Both the position numbers and the translations under genes were made by a program. Shown here in pieces: positions 24,533 to 32,562 of a stretch of 64,000 nucleotides of DNA; position 1 is the stretch's first letter, and each line of letters starts with the position of its first letter. The notes beneath the pieces were generated by a model. The model searched no databases and was not told the DNA's origin. It saw only the letters and a list, made by a program, of their open reading frames with translations. Origin of the DNA: Alphaproteobacteria bacterium (GTDB lineage Bacteria; Myxococcota_A; UBA796; GCA-2862545); assembly GCA_020632915.1 (NCBI GenBank), contig JACKEP010000009.1, forward strand, positions 124,001 through 188,000, written 5' to 3'.

Positions 24533-25962
24533 GGGAACGACGGCCGGTCGACACCCGCCACGTGGGCGAGCAGGCGCATCACCTGGCACGAGTAGCCGTG
24601 CTCGTTGTCGTACCAGACGTAGAGCACGGCGGTGTTGCCGTGCACGATCGTGGCGGTGCCGTCGACGGTGCCGGCGTGCGTGTCGCCCACGAGATCGGTG
24701 GACACGGTGTCGGACAGCGACGTCCACCCCACCTGGTGCTTGAGCGGCCCGTCCGTGGCGACCTGGTAGAGGAAGGCGCCCAGCTCGTCCTTGGTGACGG
24801 GCTTGCCGAAGTGCAGGTTCATGATCGCGAGCGACACGTTGGGCGTGGGCACGCGGATCGCGTTGCCCGTGAGCTTGCCCGCCAGGCCCGGCAGCGCCTT
24901 GGCGACGGCCTTCGCGGCGCCCGTGCTCGTGATCACCAGGTTCAACGCCGCGGAACGGCCGCGACGCGCCTTCTTGTGGTAGTTGTCGAGCAGGTTCTGG
25001 TCGTTCGTGTAGCTGTGGACCGTCTCGAGGTGGCCCGCCTGGATGCCGTAGGCGTCGTCGAGCACCTTGAGCACCGGCACGATGGCGTTGGTGGTGCAGC
25101 TCGCCGCGCTGATCGTGCGCTCGTCGTCCGACAGCTCGCCCTCGTTGATGCCGTAGACGATGTTGGGCACGTCGCCCTCACCCGGCGCGGTGAGGATGAC
25201 CTTGCTCACGCCCGGGGCTTCGAGGTGGCGGCTCAGGCCCTCGCGGTTGCGCCACTTGCCCGAGTTGTCGATGACGATGGCGTCGTGGATGCCGTGGGCG
25301 GTGTAGTCGATCTTGTCGGGACCCTCGCTGTACAGCAGCAGGATCTTGACCCCGTTGACCAGCAGCGCGTTCTCGTCGGGCAGCGTGCGGACGGTGCCCT
25401 CGAAGCGCCCGAAGACCGAGTCGCGGCGCAGCAGGTTGGCGCGACGCTCGAGATCGTCTTCCGAGCCCTTGCGCACGACGATGGCGCGCAGGTTGACCTT
25501 GTCGCCGCCGCCCTTGCGGGAGACCAGCATGCGGGCGAGCAGGCGGCCGATGCGCCCGAAGCCGTAGAGCACGACGTCGCGTCCGGCAGGCGCGGGGCGA
25601 TCGGCGCGGCGCGGCAGGCCCGCGCAGCGGCTGCGGACCAGATCGGCGACCGGCGTGGGGCCGATGCCGTCGAGGTGCTCGATGACCAGCTTGCCGACGT
25701 CGATCTCGACCGGGGCGAGCCCCAGCTCCAGCAGCGTGGCCAACGCCTCGCGGGTGGCGGCGAGCGGCAGGTCCCGTCCGAACGGCTGGTTGCCCTTGCG
25801 GTGGGCCTGGATGATCTCGGTGGGGCTGGCCAGCACCAGGCGCGAGCCGGTGACCAGCGTGACGATGCCGTGGTCGCGGTAGAGCTGGCCGATCAGCGGC
25901 ACCATGGCCTCGGCGATCTCCTCCGCGGCCTTCCAGTCGATGAAGTCCGCACCGTTCTGCAT
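24529..25962 (-). CDS. Long-form glyceraldehyde-3-phosphate dehydrogenase
   Basis: 477 residues, about 140 longer than GapA. The C-terminal ~345 residues are a complete GAPDH: GFGRIGRLLARM (NAD site, ~134-145), SAASCTTNAIVP with active-site Cys289, HSYTNDQ, and WYDNEHGYSCQVMR at the end. The N-terminal 130 residues (DFIDWKAAEEIAEAMVPLIGQLYRDHG...) form the helical extension known in the ~480-residue GAPDH-like group of some Gammaproteobacteria and marine bacteria. Probably phosphorylating GAPDH; direction and cofactor preference are uncertain. The stop overlaps the following lipoprotein start. Confidence 0.88.
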   Translation of the reverse strand: MQNGADFIDWKAAEEIAEAMVPLIGQLYRDHGIVTLVTGSRLVLASPTEIIQAHRKGNQPFGRDLPLAATREALATLLELGLAPVEIDVGKLVIEHLDGIGPTPVADLVRSRCAGLPRRADRPAPAGRDVVLYGFGRIGRLLARMLVSRKGGGDKVNLRAIVVRKGSEDDLERRANLLRRDSVFGRFEGTVRTLPDENALLVNGVKILLLYSEGPDKIDYTAHGIHDAIVIDNSGKWRNREGLSRHLEAPGVSKVILTAPGEGDVPNIVYGINEGELSDDERTISAASCTTNAIVPVLKVLDDAYGIQAGHLETVHSYTNDQNLLDNYHKKARRGRSAALNLVITSTGAAKAVAKALPGLAGKLTGNAIRVPTPNVSLAIMNLHFGKPVTKDELGAFLYQVATDGPLKHQVGWTSLSDTVSTDLVGDTHAGTVDGTATIVHGNTAVLYVWYDNEHGYSCQVMRLLAHVAGVDRPSFP

Positions 25963-25998
25963 GAACCCTCCCCAGGGACGTGGACACGTGGTGGTCGA

Positions 25999-26020
25999 CC
26001 GGCCGCGTGCGGGCGGCCGG
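25999..26020 (-). terminator. Possible hairpin between TPP-enzyme and GAPDH genes
   Basis: CCGGCCGC and GCGGCCGG form a perfect 8-bp stem around a 6-base loop, 27 bases beyond the TPP-enzyme stop and 36 before the GAPDH start. No T-run follows. It could terminate or attenuate read-through. Confidence 0.3.
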
Positions 26021-26046
26021 CCGCGACGTCGCGCCTATCGGCACGT

Positions 26047-27810
26047 TCAGATGGAGATCGACCCCTTGCGGAAGTCGGACGCGCCGATCCAGGCGTTGAT
26101 CACGACAGGGTGGCCCTGCGCCGCCAGGGCCTTGGCGTCACGCAGCACCTGCGCCGTGTCCTGCGGGCGCTTGAGCAGCAGCCCCTTGGCGCCGTAGCCC
26201 TTGGCGACGGTGTGGTAGGCGGTGCGGTCGAGCACGGTGCCGACGTCGTCGCCCAGCAGCACGACCTGGTCGCGGGCGATCTGGGCCCAGGCGCCGTCGT
26301 TGCCGATCACCGCGATGACCGACATGCCGTGGCGGGCGAGCGTGTCGAGCTCGGCGAGGCTGTAGGCGCTCGCGCCGTCGCCGTAGAACAGCCAGATCTC
26401 GCGGCCCGGCGCCGCGGCCCCCGCACCCACGGCGAAGCCACCGCCCACGCCGAGCGTGCCGAACACGCCCGGATCGAGCCAGGACAGCGGCGCCCGCGGC
26501 TTGCAGATGTAGGAGGCCGTGGCCACGAAGTCGCCGCCGTCGACCACCATGATGGCGTCGTCGGCCATCACCTCCTCGATCCGCTTGCACAGGTCGAGCG
26601 GGTTGAGGAACGGCGTGGCCTCGGTGGCCATCGCGTCGATCTCGGCGTCGCGGGAGGCCTCGTTGGCGCGCAGCGTGTCGAACCAGCCCGCCCAGGACCG
26701 GGTGATCGACTGGCCCCAGGCGCGGCCGAGCGCCTGGAGGAAGCGCCCGGCGTCGGCGTGGATCGGCAGCGCGGGCAGGCGGTTCTTGCGCAGCACCGAG
26801 CGGTCGCGGTTGACCTGGATGATCTTGGCGCTCGGGTTGATCTTCCAGCCGTAGCCCATGCGGAAGTCGAACGGGAAGCCGCACACGATGACCAGATCGG
26901 CCTTGGCCAGCGCCTTGCCGCGCTTGTGGCGGAACTGGAGCGCGTCGTCGCGACCGAGCAGGCCGCGAGCGCCGCCGCCGAGGAACACGGGCACGCCGAG
27001 CGCGCGGATGGCGTCGGCGATCGCGTGGGCCTCGCGCGGACGGGCGAGCGTCTGCGCGCCGACCACGAGCACGGGCCGCTTGGCGCTGCGCAGCAGCTCG
27101 ACGGCCTTGTCGACCTGGTTGTCGGGCGGGTCCATCGGATCGGCCGGGATGCGGGGCCCGGGCACGAAGTCGTCCTTGCCGCGGAACACCCGGAACAGGT
27201 GCTGCTCGGCGTACAGCGACAGCGCCTTGCCCAGCAGGCTGTCGCCGCCGACCAGCTCGCTCTTGACCATGTCGCGGACCTGGGCCTCGCTGTAGAGCAG
27301 GTCGACCGGCAGCTCGACGAACACCGGACCGGGCACGCCCTCCTGGGCGAGCGCGAACGCCTTGGTGAGCATCGGCCCGATGTGGCGCACGCGCTTGATC
27401 GCGAAGCACCCCTTGACCGCCGGCTGCATCAGCGAGACCTGATCGATGTCCTGCAGCGCGCCGCGGCCCCGCAGGAACGTGGCGGTGGCGCCACCGATCA
27501 CCACCAGCGGCGAGTTCGCGAGCAGGGCGTTCTCGACGGCGGTGAGCGTGTTGGTGAGGCCGGGCCCGGCGGTGACGGCGGCCACGCCGGGCACCCCGGT
27601 CATGCGGGCCATCGCGTCAGCGGCGAACACGGCGCTGGCCTCGTCGCGCACGTCGACGATCTGGATGCCGTCGCGCTTGGACGAGACGAGGATGGGCGAG
27701 ATGTGGCCACCACACAGCGTGAACAGGTGGGTGACCCCCTGCGCGCGGAGGACCGACGCGACGATGTCGCCGCCGTTGGTGGTGGTGGCGGTCGCCTGGG
27801 ACGTGTTCAT
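26047..27810 (-). CDS. TPP-dependent lyase of the ILVBL/2-hydroxyacyl-CoA lyase type
   Basis: 587 residues with the three domains of the POX/acetolactate synthase family. The PYR domain has CGGHISPIL and Glu57 (in DVRDEASAVFA), which activates thiamine diphosphate. A central Rossmann-like domain follows. The PP domain has FYGDGASAYSLAEL...GNDGAW. The HISPIL opening and overall pattern resemble eukaryotic ILVBL/HACL enzymes more than IlvB; no regulatory-subunit gene is nearby. Such enzymes cleave 2-hydroxyacyl-CoA to an aldehyde and formyl-CoA, or ligate in reverse. The start overlaps the stop of the thioesterase gene (ATGA), so the two probably work together on CoA esters. Confidence 0.82.
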   Translation of the reverse strand: MNTSQATATTTNGGDIVASVLRAQGVTHLFTLCGGHISPILVSSKRDGIQIVDVRDEASAVFAADAMARMTGVPGVAAVTAGPGLTNTLTAVENALLANSPLVVIGGATATFLRGRGALQDIDQVSLMQPAVKGCFAIKRVRHIGPMLTKAFALAQEGVPGPVFVELPVDLLYSEAQVRDMVKSELVGGDSLLGKALSLYAEQHLFRVFRGKDDFVPGPRIPADPMDPPDNQVDKAVELLRSAKRPVLVVGAQTLARPREAHAIADAIRALGVPVFLGGGARGLLGRDDALQFRHKRGKALAKADLVIVCGFPFDFRMGYGWKINPSAKIIQVNRDRSVLRKNRLPALPIHADAGRFLQALGRAWGQSITRSWAGWFDTLRANEASRDAEIDAMATEATPFLNPLDLCKRIEEVMADDAIMVVDGGDFVATASYICKPRAPLSWLDPGVFGTLGVGGGFAVGAGAAAPGREIWLFYGDGASAYSLAELDTLARHGMSVIAVIGNDGAWAQIARDQVVLLGDDVGTVLDRTAYHTVAKGYGAKGLLLKRPQDTAQVLRDAKALAAQGHPVVINAWIGASDFRKGSISI

Positions 27811-28202
27811 GCGGACCTCCCGTTCAGGACGTGGCGATCGAGGACGAAGGTGGTGAACGAGCCGGTGAAGACCGTGGTGTCTTCCACCGTGCCGGTGACC
27901 TCGACGGTGTGCTTGCGGCGGTCGACCTCGGTGCGGACCGCGCGCAGCGTGACCTGCTCGCCGACGCGCACCGGCGCGAGGAACCGGGTGGACGCCGACC
28001 CGAGCACGACGAACGGGTCGTTGACGGCCAGCATCGCAGCGTGGTCGGCCGCTCCGAACACGAAGCCGCCGTGGACGAGCCCTTCGGCGTCGACGCCCAT
28101 GGCCGGCGTCGTGCTCAGCAGCACGGTGGCCTCGCCCTCGGCGAGCGCGAGCACAGCGCCGCACAGCGACGTGTCGATCCCCAGGTGGGTGGCCGGTTCC
28201 AA
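27807..28202 (-). CDS. Hotdog-fold (PaaI-like) acyl-CoA thioesterase
   Basis: Start set at the TTG at 28202: a full GGAGGTGA ribosome site ends four to five bases upstream and would be inside the gene if the GTG at 28206-28208 were used. The 131-residue protein has the hotdog core with VHGGFVFGAADHAAMLAVND (the HGG motif and acidic residue of PaaI/4HBT enzymes) and strands FLAPVRVGEQVTLRA and VFTGSFTTFVLD. It hydrolyses acyl-CoA thioesters. Translationally coupled (ATGA) to the TPP enzyme, suggesting a shared acyl-CoA pathway. Confidence 0.8.
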   Translation of the reverse strand: MEPATHLGIDTSLCGAVLALAEGEATVLLSTTPAMGVDAEGLVHGGFVFGAADHAAMLAVNDPFVVLGSASTRFLAPVRVGEQVTLRAVRTEVDRRKHTVEVTGTVEDTTVFTGSFTTFVLDRHVLNGRSA

Positions 28203-28383
28203 GGTCACCTCCGTTCGTGGCGCGCCCGGTATCGCGGTCCGGGGCCCCGGGCCCCGTCGCGGCCTGTCGTTTGCCGGACGAACACAAGTGCCCGGGGACG
28301 CGTGGGCCGGGCGCGGTCCGTGGGCGTGGTCCGTCGTGGGACGCTACGCTGCCGGTGGGTGTGGGAACCGTCAGGAGTCGACC

Positions 28384-29088
28384 ATGCGTGCCATCTTCGT
28401 CGCGGTGCTCGCCGCCGCCTGCGCCTCCCCGTCCGTCGACGGCGCCCTCCCCACCGACGGGTTGCCCGTCGACCAGGCTGGGCCTCCGCTCGTGCTCCAG
28501 ATCCCCGACCTGTACGCGGGCGACGTGGCCACGTTCCGGGTCTCCGGCGTGGTCCCCCTCGACCGCGTCTACCTCGCGGTGGCCCCCGGGACGGCCTCGC
28601 CCGGCTTCTGCCCGCCGATCCTGCAGGGCGCGTGCGTCACGCTCGACAGCCCCGTGCTCGTCGGTGTCGCGCAGGCCGACGCCACCGGCACGGCCACGAT
28701 CGCCGCCACGGTGCCCGTCGGAGCGCTCGGGCAGGTGGTGTGGTTCCAGGCGGCGTCCGTCGGCCACGGCGGTGTCGTCGTCTCCTCCCGCACGCTGCGC
28801 GAGGTCTACGACGCCACCTGTCCCCAGGTCATCGCCGACTTCGTCGCCGAGGCGGACGACGTGCGGGCGTGCGTGCTCGACACCGACTGCGGCCAGGTGC
28901 TCACCGGCACCAGCTGCGGGTGCACGCGGGACTGGGTCGCGCGCGTGGGGGCCGACACCACCGACTTCTACCGCCTGCTCTCCCAGGCCGGGTCCTGCGG
29001 CTACGGCCTCGCGTCCACGTGCGACTGCCCGTCCACCAGCGGTTTCCTCTGCGACGCTGGCACGTGCACGTGGAACTACGTACCCTAG
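28384..29088 (+). CDS. Cys-rich lipoprotein, unknown function
   Basis: 234 residues; signal MRAIFVAVLAAACAS with lipobox LAAAC. The N-terminal half is a beta-sandwich-like domain (LQIPDLYAGDVATFRVSGV). The C-terminal ~80 residues hold many Cys (DTDCGQ, SCGCTRD, GSCGYG, CDCPSTSGFLCDAGTC), a pattern like secreted disulfide-rich modules found in myxobacterial surface proteins. TACGCT at 28345-28350 is a likely -10 box. No catalytic motif. Probably exported and stabilised by disulfides. Confidence 0.75.
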   Translation: MRAIFVAVLAAACASPSVDGALPTDGLPVDQAGPPLVLQIPDLYAGDVATFRVSGVVPLDRVYLAVAPGTASPGFCPPILQGACVTLDSPVLVGVAQADATGTATIAATVPVGALGQVVWFQAASVGHGGVVVSSRTLREVYDATCPQVIADFVAEADDVRACVLDTDCGQVLTGTSCGCTRDWVARVGADTTDFYRLLSQAGSCGYGLASTCDCPSTSGFLCDAGTCTWNYVP

Positions 29089-29142
29089 GCCTCCGCGGGA
29101 ACAGGTCGCGCGCCGTCCCGCGCCGACCGCGGAGGGACGCAC

Positions 29143-29352
29143 ATGGCCGGGTTCTTCGTCGACGAGATGGGCAACTGCTGGGCGGACGACGACGTCGAGC
29201 AGAAGTTCCCGGTGATGCCCCACCCCGAGCTCGAGGGTGACGACGCGCTGTGCCCGTCCTGCGGCCACTACAAGTGGCGCCGCAAGCTGTCGCAGGACCG
29301 GTTCGAGTGGCGGTGTGGCTGCGGCCGGGTGTTCGACGGCTTCCACCACTGA
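29143..29352 (+). CDS. Small zinc-ribbon protein (69 aa)
   Basis: 69 residues preceded by GGAGG. A CPSC...CGCG arrangement (CPSCGHYKWRRKLSQD...RCGCGR) forms a zinc ribbon; the N-terminal half has acidic and aromatic residues. No signal peptide, so cytosolic. Such micro-proteins often bind RNA polymerase, ribosomes or DNA, but the family was not recognised. 54 bp after the Cys-rich lipoprotein. Confidence 0.6.
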   Translation: MAGFFVDEMGNCWADDDVEQKFPVMPHPELEGDDALCPSCGHYKWRRKLSQDRFEWRCGCGRVFDGFHH

Positions 29353-29358
29353 GCGGCG

Positions 29359-29389
29359 GCTGCGCCCGAGCGCAGCACCGCGCGGTGCT
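29359..29389. terminator. Double hairpin between convergent genes
   Basis: GCTGCGC-CCGA-GCGCAGC (29359-29376) is followed by the perfect palindrome AGCACCGCGCGGTGCT (29374-29389), which reaches the stop codon of the minus-strand AEC gene. The two stems share AGC, so they are alternative structures. A bidirectional terminator is the simplest reading; no T-run. Confidence 0.45.
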
Positions 29390-30339
29390 CAGGACGCGGG
29401 CAGCATCCACCCCAGCAACGCCGCCACGACCGGGATCGTCACCGCGCTCGCCAGCGTGCCCGCCACGATCGCCTGGGCCACACGCCCCTCGTCGACCTCG
29501 AGCTCGCGCGCGATCGCGAAGGTGGTGATGGCGGGCGGCATCGCCGACAGCAGCACGATCACGCGTGCGGCCATCGGGGTCAGCCCGTCCCACGCCAGGC
29601 CCGCTGCCACGAGCGCCGCGGTCACCAGCGGCAGCCACACCCCCTTGGCCACCACGTGCGCGAGCACCACCCGATCCGGGCGCCCGACACGACCGGCGTG
29701 GGTGTGCAGGTACAAGCCCAGCAGGAAGAGGGCGACGGGCGCCGCAGCGGCTCCGAGTGGGGCGAGCAACGCCGCCACCGCCTGCCGGGTGCCCAGCGGC
29801 AGCGCGCGACACGCCACGCCCACGATCGGGGCCCAGGCCAGCGGCTGGCGTGCCACCGTCCGCACGCTCGTGCCGAGCGCCGTGCTGCCGTCCCTGCCCG
29901 ACCACGACAGCAGCAGCACCGGCCCCACCGTCATCGACAGGAGCACGTAGACCCCGACGACGAGGCTCGCCTCGGCCAGCGCGGCGTCGCCGAGCACCCG
30001 CGCCACGACGGGCAGGCCCAGGTAGGCGACGTTGCCGAAGCTCGTGACCAGGGCGAGCGTGCCCCCGCTCGCGCCGACCGCGCGTCCCACGGCGCGCAGC
30101 GGGGCCAACGCCACCGCCAGCGCCACCGGCACCACGAGCCAGAACACCGGCGACCGCGGCAGGGGGGCCGTGCCCGACGCGAGCCCGACGACGATGAGGG
30201 CCGGAAAGCCGATGTAGAGCGCGAAGCGGTTGAGGTGGTCGACGGCGGCGTCGGGCGCGTCGAACAGGCGCACCGCGCCGGCCCCGACGCCGAGCAGGAC
30301 GGGGAGCAGCAGGCCGACGGTGGCGAGGAGCAACGTCAC
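29389..30339 (-). CDS. AEC (auxin efflux carrier) family transporter
   Basis: 316 residues and about ten membrane segments in two five-helix halves, the AEC/BASS-like fold. The GTG start at 30339 gives an N-terminus VTLLLATVGLLLPVLLG that matches the family length; a longer frame upstream overlaps the divergent peptidase. Characteristic are NRFALYIGFPALIVVGLA and the C-terminal LLSAMPPAITTFAIARE with its conserved Pro pair. Members export or exchange malate, auxin-like acids or other weak acids. Substrate unknown. Confidence 0.85.
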   Translation of the reverse strand: MTLLLATVGLLLPVLLGVGAGAVRLFDAPDAAVDHLNRFALYIGFPALIVVGLASGTAPLPRSPVFWLVVPVALAVALAPLRAVGRAVGASGGTLALVTSFGNVAYLGLPVVARVLGDAALAEASLVVGVYVLLSMTVGPVLLLSWSGRDGSTALGTSVRTVARQPLAWAPIVGVACRALPLGTRQAVAALLAPLGAAAAPVALFLLGLYLHTHAGRVGRPDRVVLAHVVAKGVWLPLVTAALVAAGLAWDGLTPMAARVIVLLSAMPPAITTFAIARELEVDEGRVAQAIVAGTLASAVTIPVVAALLGWMLPAS

Positions 30340-30424
30340 GGGCGCCGTCTGACCCGCCGGGGCCGCGCGGTCCAGCGACCCGGGCGGCGCGAGCCTCGCG
30401 CAGGAGGTCGCGGTACCCCTTGTC

Positions 30425-31372
30425 ATGCCACGACCGACGATCACGAGCGTGCCCGGCGTCACCGCGGGCCACTGGACCCACCCCGCCGGCACCACCGGCG
30501 TGACGGTCGTGCGGTTCGACGCCGGCGCGCGCGTCGGCCACGTCGTGCCGGCGAGCGCGTCGGGGAGCCGGGAGTGGGGTGTCCTCGAGCCCGACCACCT
30601 CGCCGACCGGGTCCATGCCGTCTGTCTCGCCGGTGGTTCGGCGTTCGGCCTCGCGGCCGCAGACGGCGTGATGACCACCCTCGCCGCGGCAGGCGTCGGT
30701 CTGGCGACCGCGGCGGGGGTGGTGCCGATCGTCCCCGCGGCGATCCTGTACGACCTCGATCAGGGGCCCCACCGTCCCGACGCGGCTGCGGGTCGCGCCG
30801 CGACGTCCCACGCCTCGGGGGCTCCCCTGCCCTGCGGTGCCGTCGGTGCCGGCGCGGGCGCCTGGGTCGGCCGTGGACTGGGCGCGCCGGTGCGCGGTGG
30901 CATCGGCTCCACCGCGACCGCGCTCGACGCCGGGGTCGCGGGCGCGCCGTACACCGTCGGCGTCGTCGTGGCCGTCAACGCCTTCGGAGCGGTCGTGCAC
31001 CCCGTCACCGGTCGCGCGCTCACCCACCCGGCCGACGCCGCGGTGTCGCCGGCCCACAACCCGCTGGCCGACCTCACGCCGCTCACGCACACCACGCTCG
31101 CCGTGGTGGCCACCGACGCGCCCCTGGACCGCGGTGCAGCGCGGGTGGTCGCCAAGATGGCCGCCGCAGCCTTTGCGCGTTGCTTCCGGCCCGCGCTGAC
31201 GCCGTTCGATGGCGACGTCGTGTTCGTGGCCTCGACGGGCGACGGCCCGCCCGTCGGTCCGGCCACGCTGCTCGCCGTGGGGGACGCCGCGGCGACGGCG
31301 CTCGGCGAGGCGATCGTGCTCGCCGTGCGGCCGCCGGACGGCCTGGGACCCACCGCGACGTCCGCGCCCTAG
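30425..31372 (+). CDS. P1 (S58/DmpA-type) self-processing peptidase
   Basis: 315 residues, Ntn-hydrolase-like family of DmpA, BapA, ThnT and NylC. Motifs are TSVPGVTAGHWTH (N-terminal strand), LAGGSAFGLAAADGV, and the cleavage/nucleophile region THTTLAVVATDA with Thr223/Thr224. Well-studied members have Asn or Gly at the bond cleaved to expose the nucleophile; here the preceding residue is His222. Family enzymes are aminopeptidases, amidases or nylon-oligomer hydrolases. The stop codon shares the palindromic CTAG with the stop of the convergent phosphatase gene. Confidence 0.83.
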   Translation: MPRPTITSVPGVTAGHWTHPAGTTGVTVVRFDAGARVGHVVPASASGSREWGVLEPDHLADRVHAVCLAGGSAFGLAAADGVMTTLAAAGVGLATAAGVVPIVPAAILYDLDQGPHRPDAAAGRAATSHASGAPLPCGAVGAGAGAWVGRGLGAPVRGGIGSTATALDAGVAGAPYTVGVVVAVNAFGAVVHPVTGRALTHPADAAVSPAHNPLADLTPLTHTTLAVVATDAPLDRGAARVVAKMAAAAFARCFRPALTPFDGDVVFVASTGDGPPVGPATLLAVGDAAATALGEAIVLAVRPPDGLGPTATSAP

Positions 31373-32079
31373 ATCAGCGTGCGCGCGCCGCGGTCGGCGA
31401 GGTGTGGGACCTCGTTGAACGACACGAGGCGCACCTGCCCCGCGCTGGCGCGGACCTCGGACAGCGCCGTGTTGCGCACCCGCATCGTCAGGTCGAGGGT
31501 GGTCGCGTCGTCCACCCCACCCAGCAGGCCCGCGACCGCCGCGCCGACGAACCCCGCCGACGTGACGGCGACGACGGTCGCCGAGGACGGGGCATCGACG
31601 AGGCGCACCATCGTGGCCGCCACCCGCGCGCGGAAGGCGGACCAGGGTTCCACGTCGGGCACCACCAGGTCGCCAGCGGCCCACGCGCGCATCACCGCGC
31701 TGAACACGCGCATCATGCCCGCCGACGTCACCCCGCCCGCTTCGGCGAAGGCCGGATCGTCGAGCGAGGCGCCGAGGTGGTCGGCGACCCAGCCGGAGGT
31801 CACGGCGTGCGCCATGACCGCGAGACCGTGGTGTTCGTCCAGGCCGTCGTCGGCGGTCGGTGCCGGCCACGGCGTCGACGCCGCGCCGGCGAGCCCTGCG
31901 TGGGTCTGCTGGTGCCGGGGGCGCGGCCCGACGAACACCACGTCCGGACGGACGTCCTGCGTCGCGAGCCATGCGCCGAGCCCTTCGGCCTGCGCGCGCC
32001 CCCGCGACGTCAGATCGACGTAGCCATCGGTGAACACGCCACGGGTCTGTCCGTGACGCACGAGCAGCAGCGTCGCCAT
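31369..32079 (-). CDS. Histidine phosphatase (phosphoglycerate mutase superfamily)
   Basis: 236 residues, starting MATLLLVRHGQTRG, the RHG motif whose His is phosphorylated during catalysis. A second conserved Arg/His region is seen at FVGPRPRHQQTHAG, and the acid-base Glu is likely in DGLDEHHGL. The late VAVTSAGFVGA is where the second catalytic His (usually SHGG) is expected; here it reads SAGF, so the second His may be missing. Broad-specificity phosphatase, or an inactive homologue. The last four bases overlap the convergent peptidase. Confidence 0.8.
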   Translation of the reverse strand: MATLLLVRHGQTRGVFTDGYVDLTSRGRAQAEGLGAWLATQDVRPDVVFVGPRPRHQQTHAGLAGAASTPWPAPTADDGLDEHHGLAVMAHAVTSGWVADHLGASLDDPAFAEAGGVTSAGMMRVFSAVMRAWAAGDLVVPDVEPWSAFRARVAATMVRLVDAPSSATVVAVTSAGFVGAAVAGLLGGVDDATTLDLTMRVRNTALSEVRASAGQVRLVSFNEVPHLADRGARTLI

Positions 32080-32152
32080 CGCGCCCCCCGAGGTGGGTGG
32101 GCGACGGTAGCGCGCTGGGGGTGCGGGCGCCGCTGCGGGAGCGGCAGGCGGC

Positions 32153-32458
32153 TCAGTGGCCGCGCCCGCGCGTCTCGTAGGCGTAGGCCTCGAGGTGGCC
32201 GCGACGGAACTCCATGGTGACCCGCCCGTCCTTGCGCTCGAGGCGGATGGGGCGGCCGGTGCGGCGGCTGATCTGCTTGGCCTCTTCGACGGCGGCCGGT
32301 CGACCGGTGACCACGGTGGTGTCGTTGCCGGTGATGATCGTGAACGGATGCTGGCTGGGCGTCTGGATGACGACCTCCCTGTGGGGGTGGATGACGATGA
32401 CCACCCGGCGGCTCCAGCGCACGTGGCGGCGCCAGCCGGGGAGCACGACCCGCGCCAT
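32153..32458 (-). CDS. Small basic hypothetical protein (101 aa)
   Basis: 101 residues starting at 32458. A short basic lead (MARVVLPGWRRHVRWSRR) leads to a beta/alpha stretch (VVIVIHPHREVVIQT...FTIITGNDTTVVTG) and a charged helical C terminus (AAVEEAKQISRRTGRPIRLERKDGR). No family recognised. A TATCTT -10-like box (32475-32470) would give a very short leader. Confidence 0.5.
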   Translation of the reverse strand: MARVVLPGWRRHVRWSRRVVIVIHPHREVVIQTPSQHPFTIITGNDTTVVTGRPAAVEEAKQISRRTGRPIRLERKDGRVTMEFRRGHLEAYAYETRGRGH

Positions 32459-32562
32459 GCTCGCCGACCAAGATAGGGTGCCCGCCGGGACCTGTCCAAC
32501 GGCGGACCCGGTCGCACCGCCCCGGGGACCGGCCCGCGCCTGCCCCAGCACGGAGACGCGCC

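Noticed and set aside
28240..28256. Dyad CGGGGCCCCGGGCCCCG between thioesterase and lipoprotein genes as an operator
   Set aside because: Pure G/C dyads of this size are expected often at this base composition; no second copy and no nearby regulator.
23992..29088. A 1698-codon open frame on the + strand
   Set aside because: Only its last part (28384-29088, with a lipoprotein signal) is a gene; the rest is antisense to GAPDH, TPP enzyme and thioesterase, all with full motifs.
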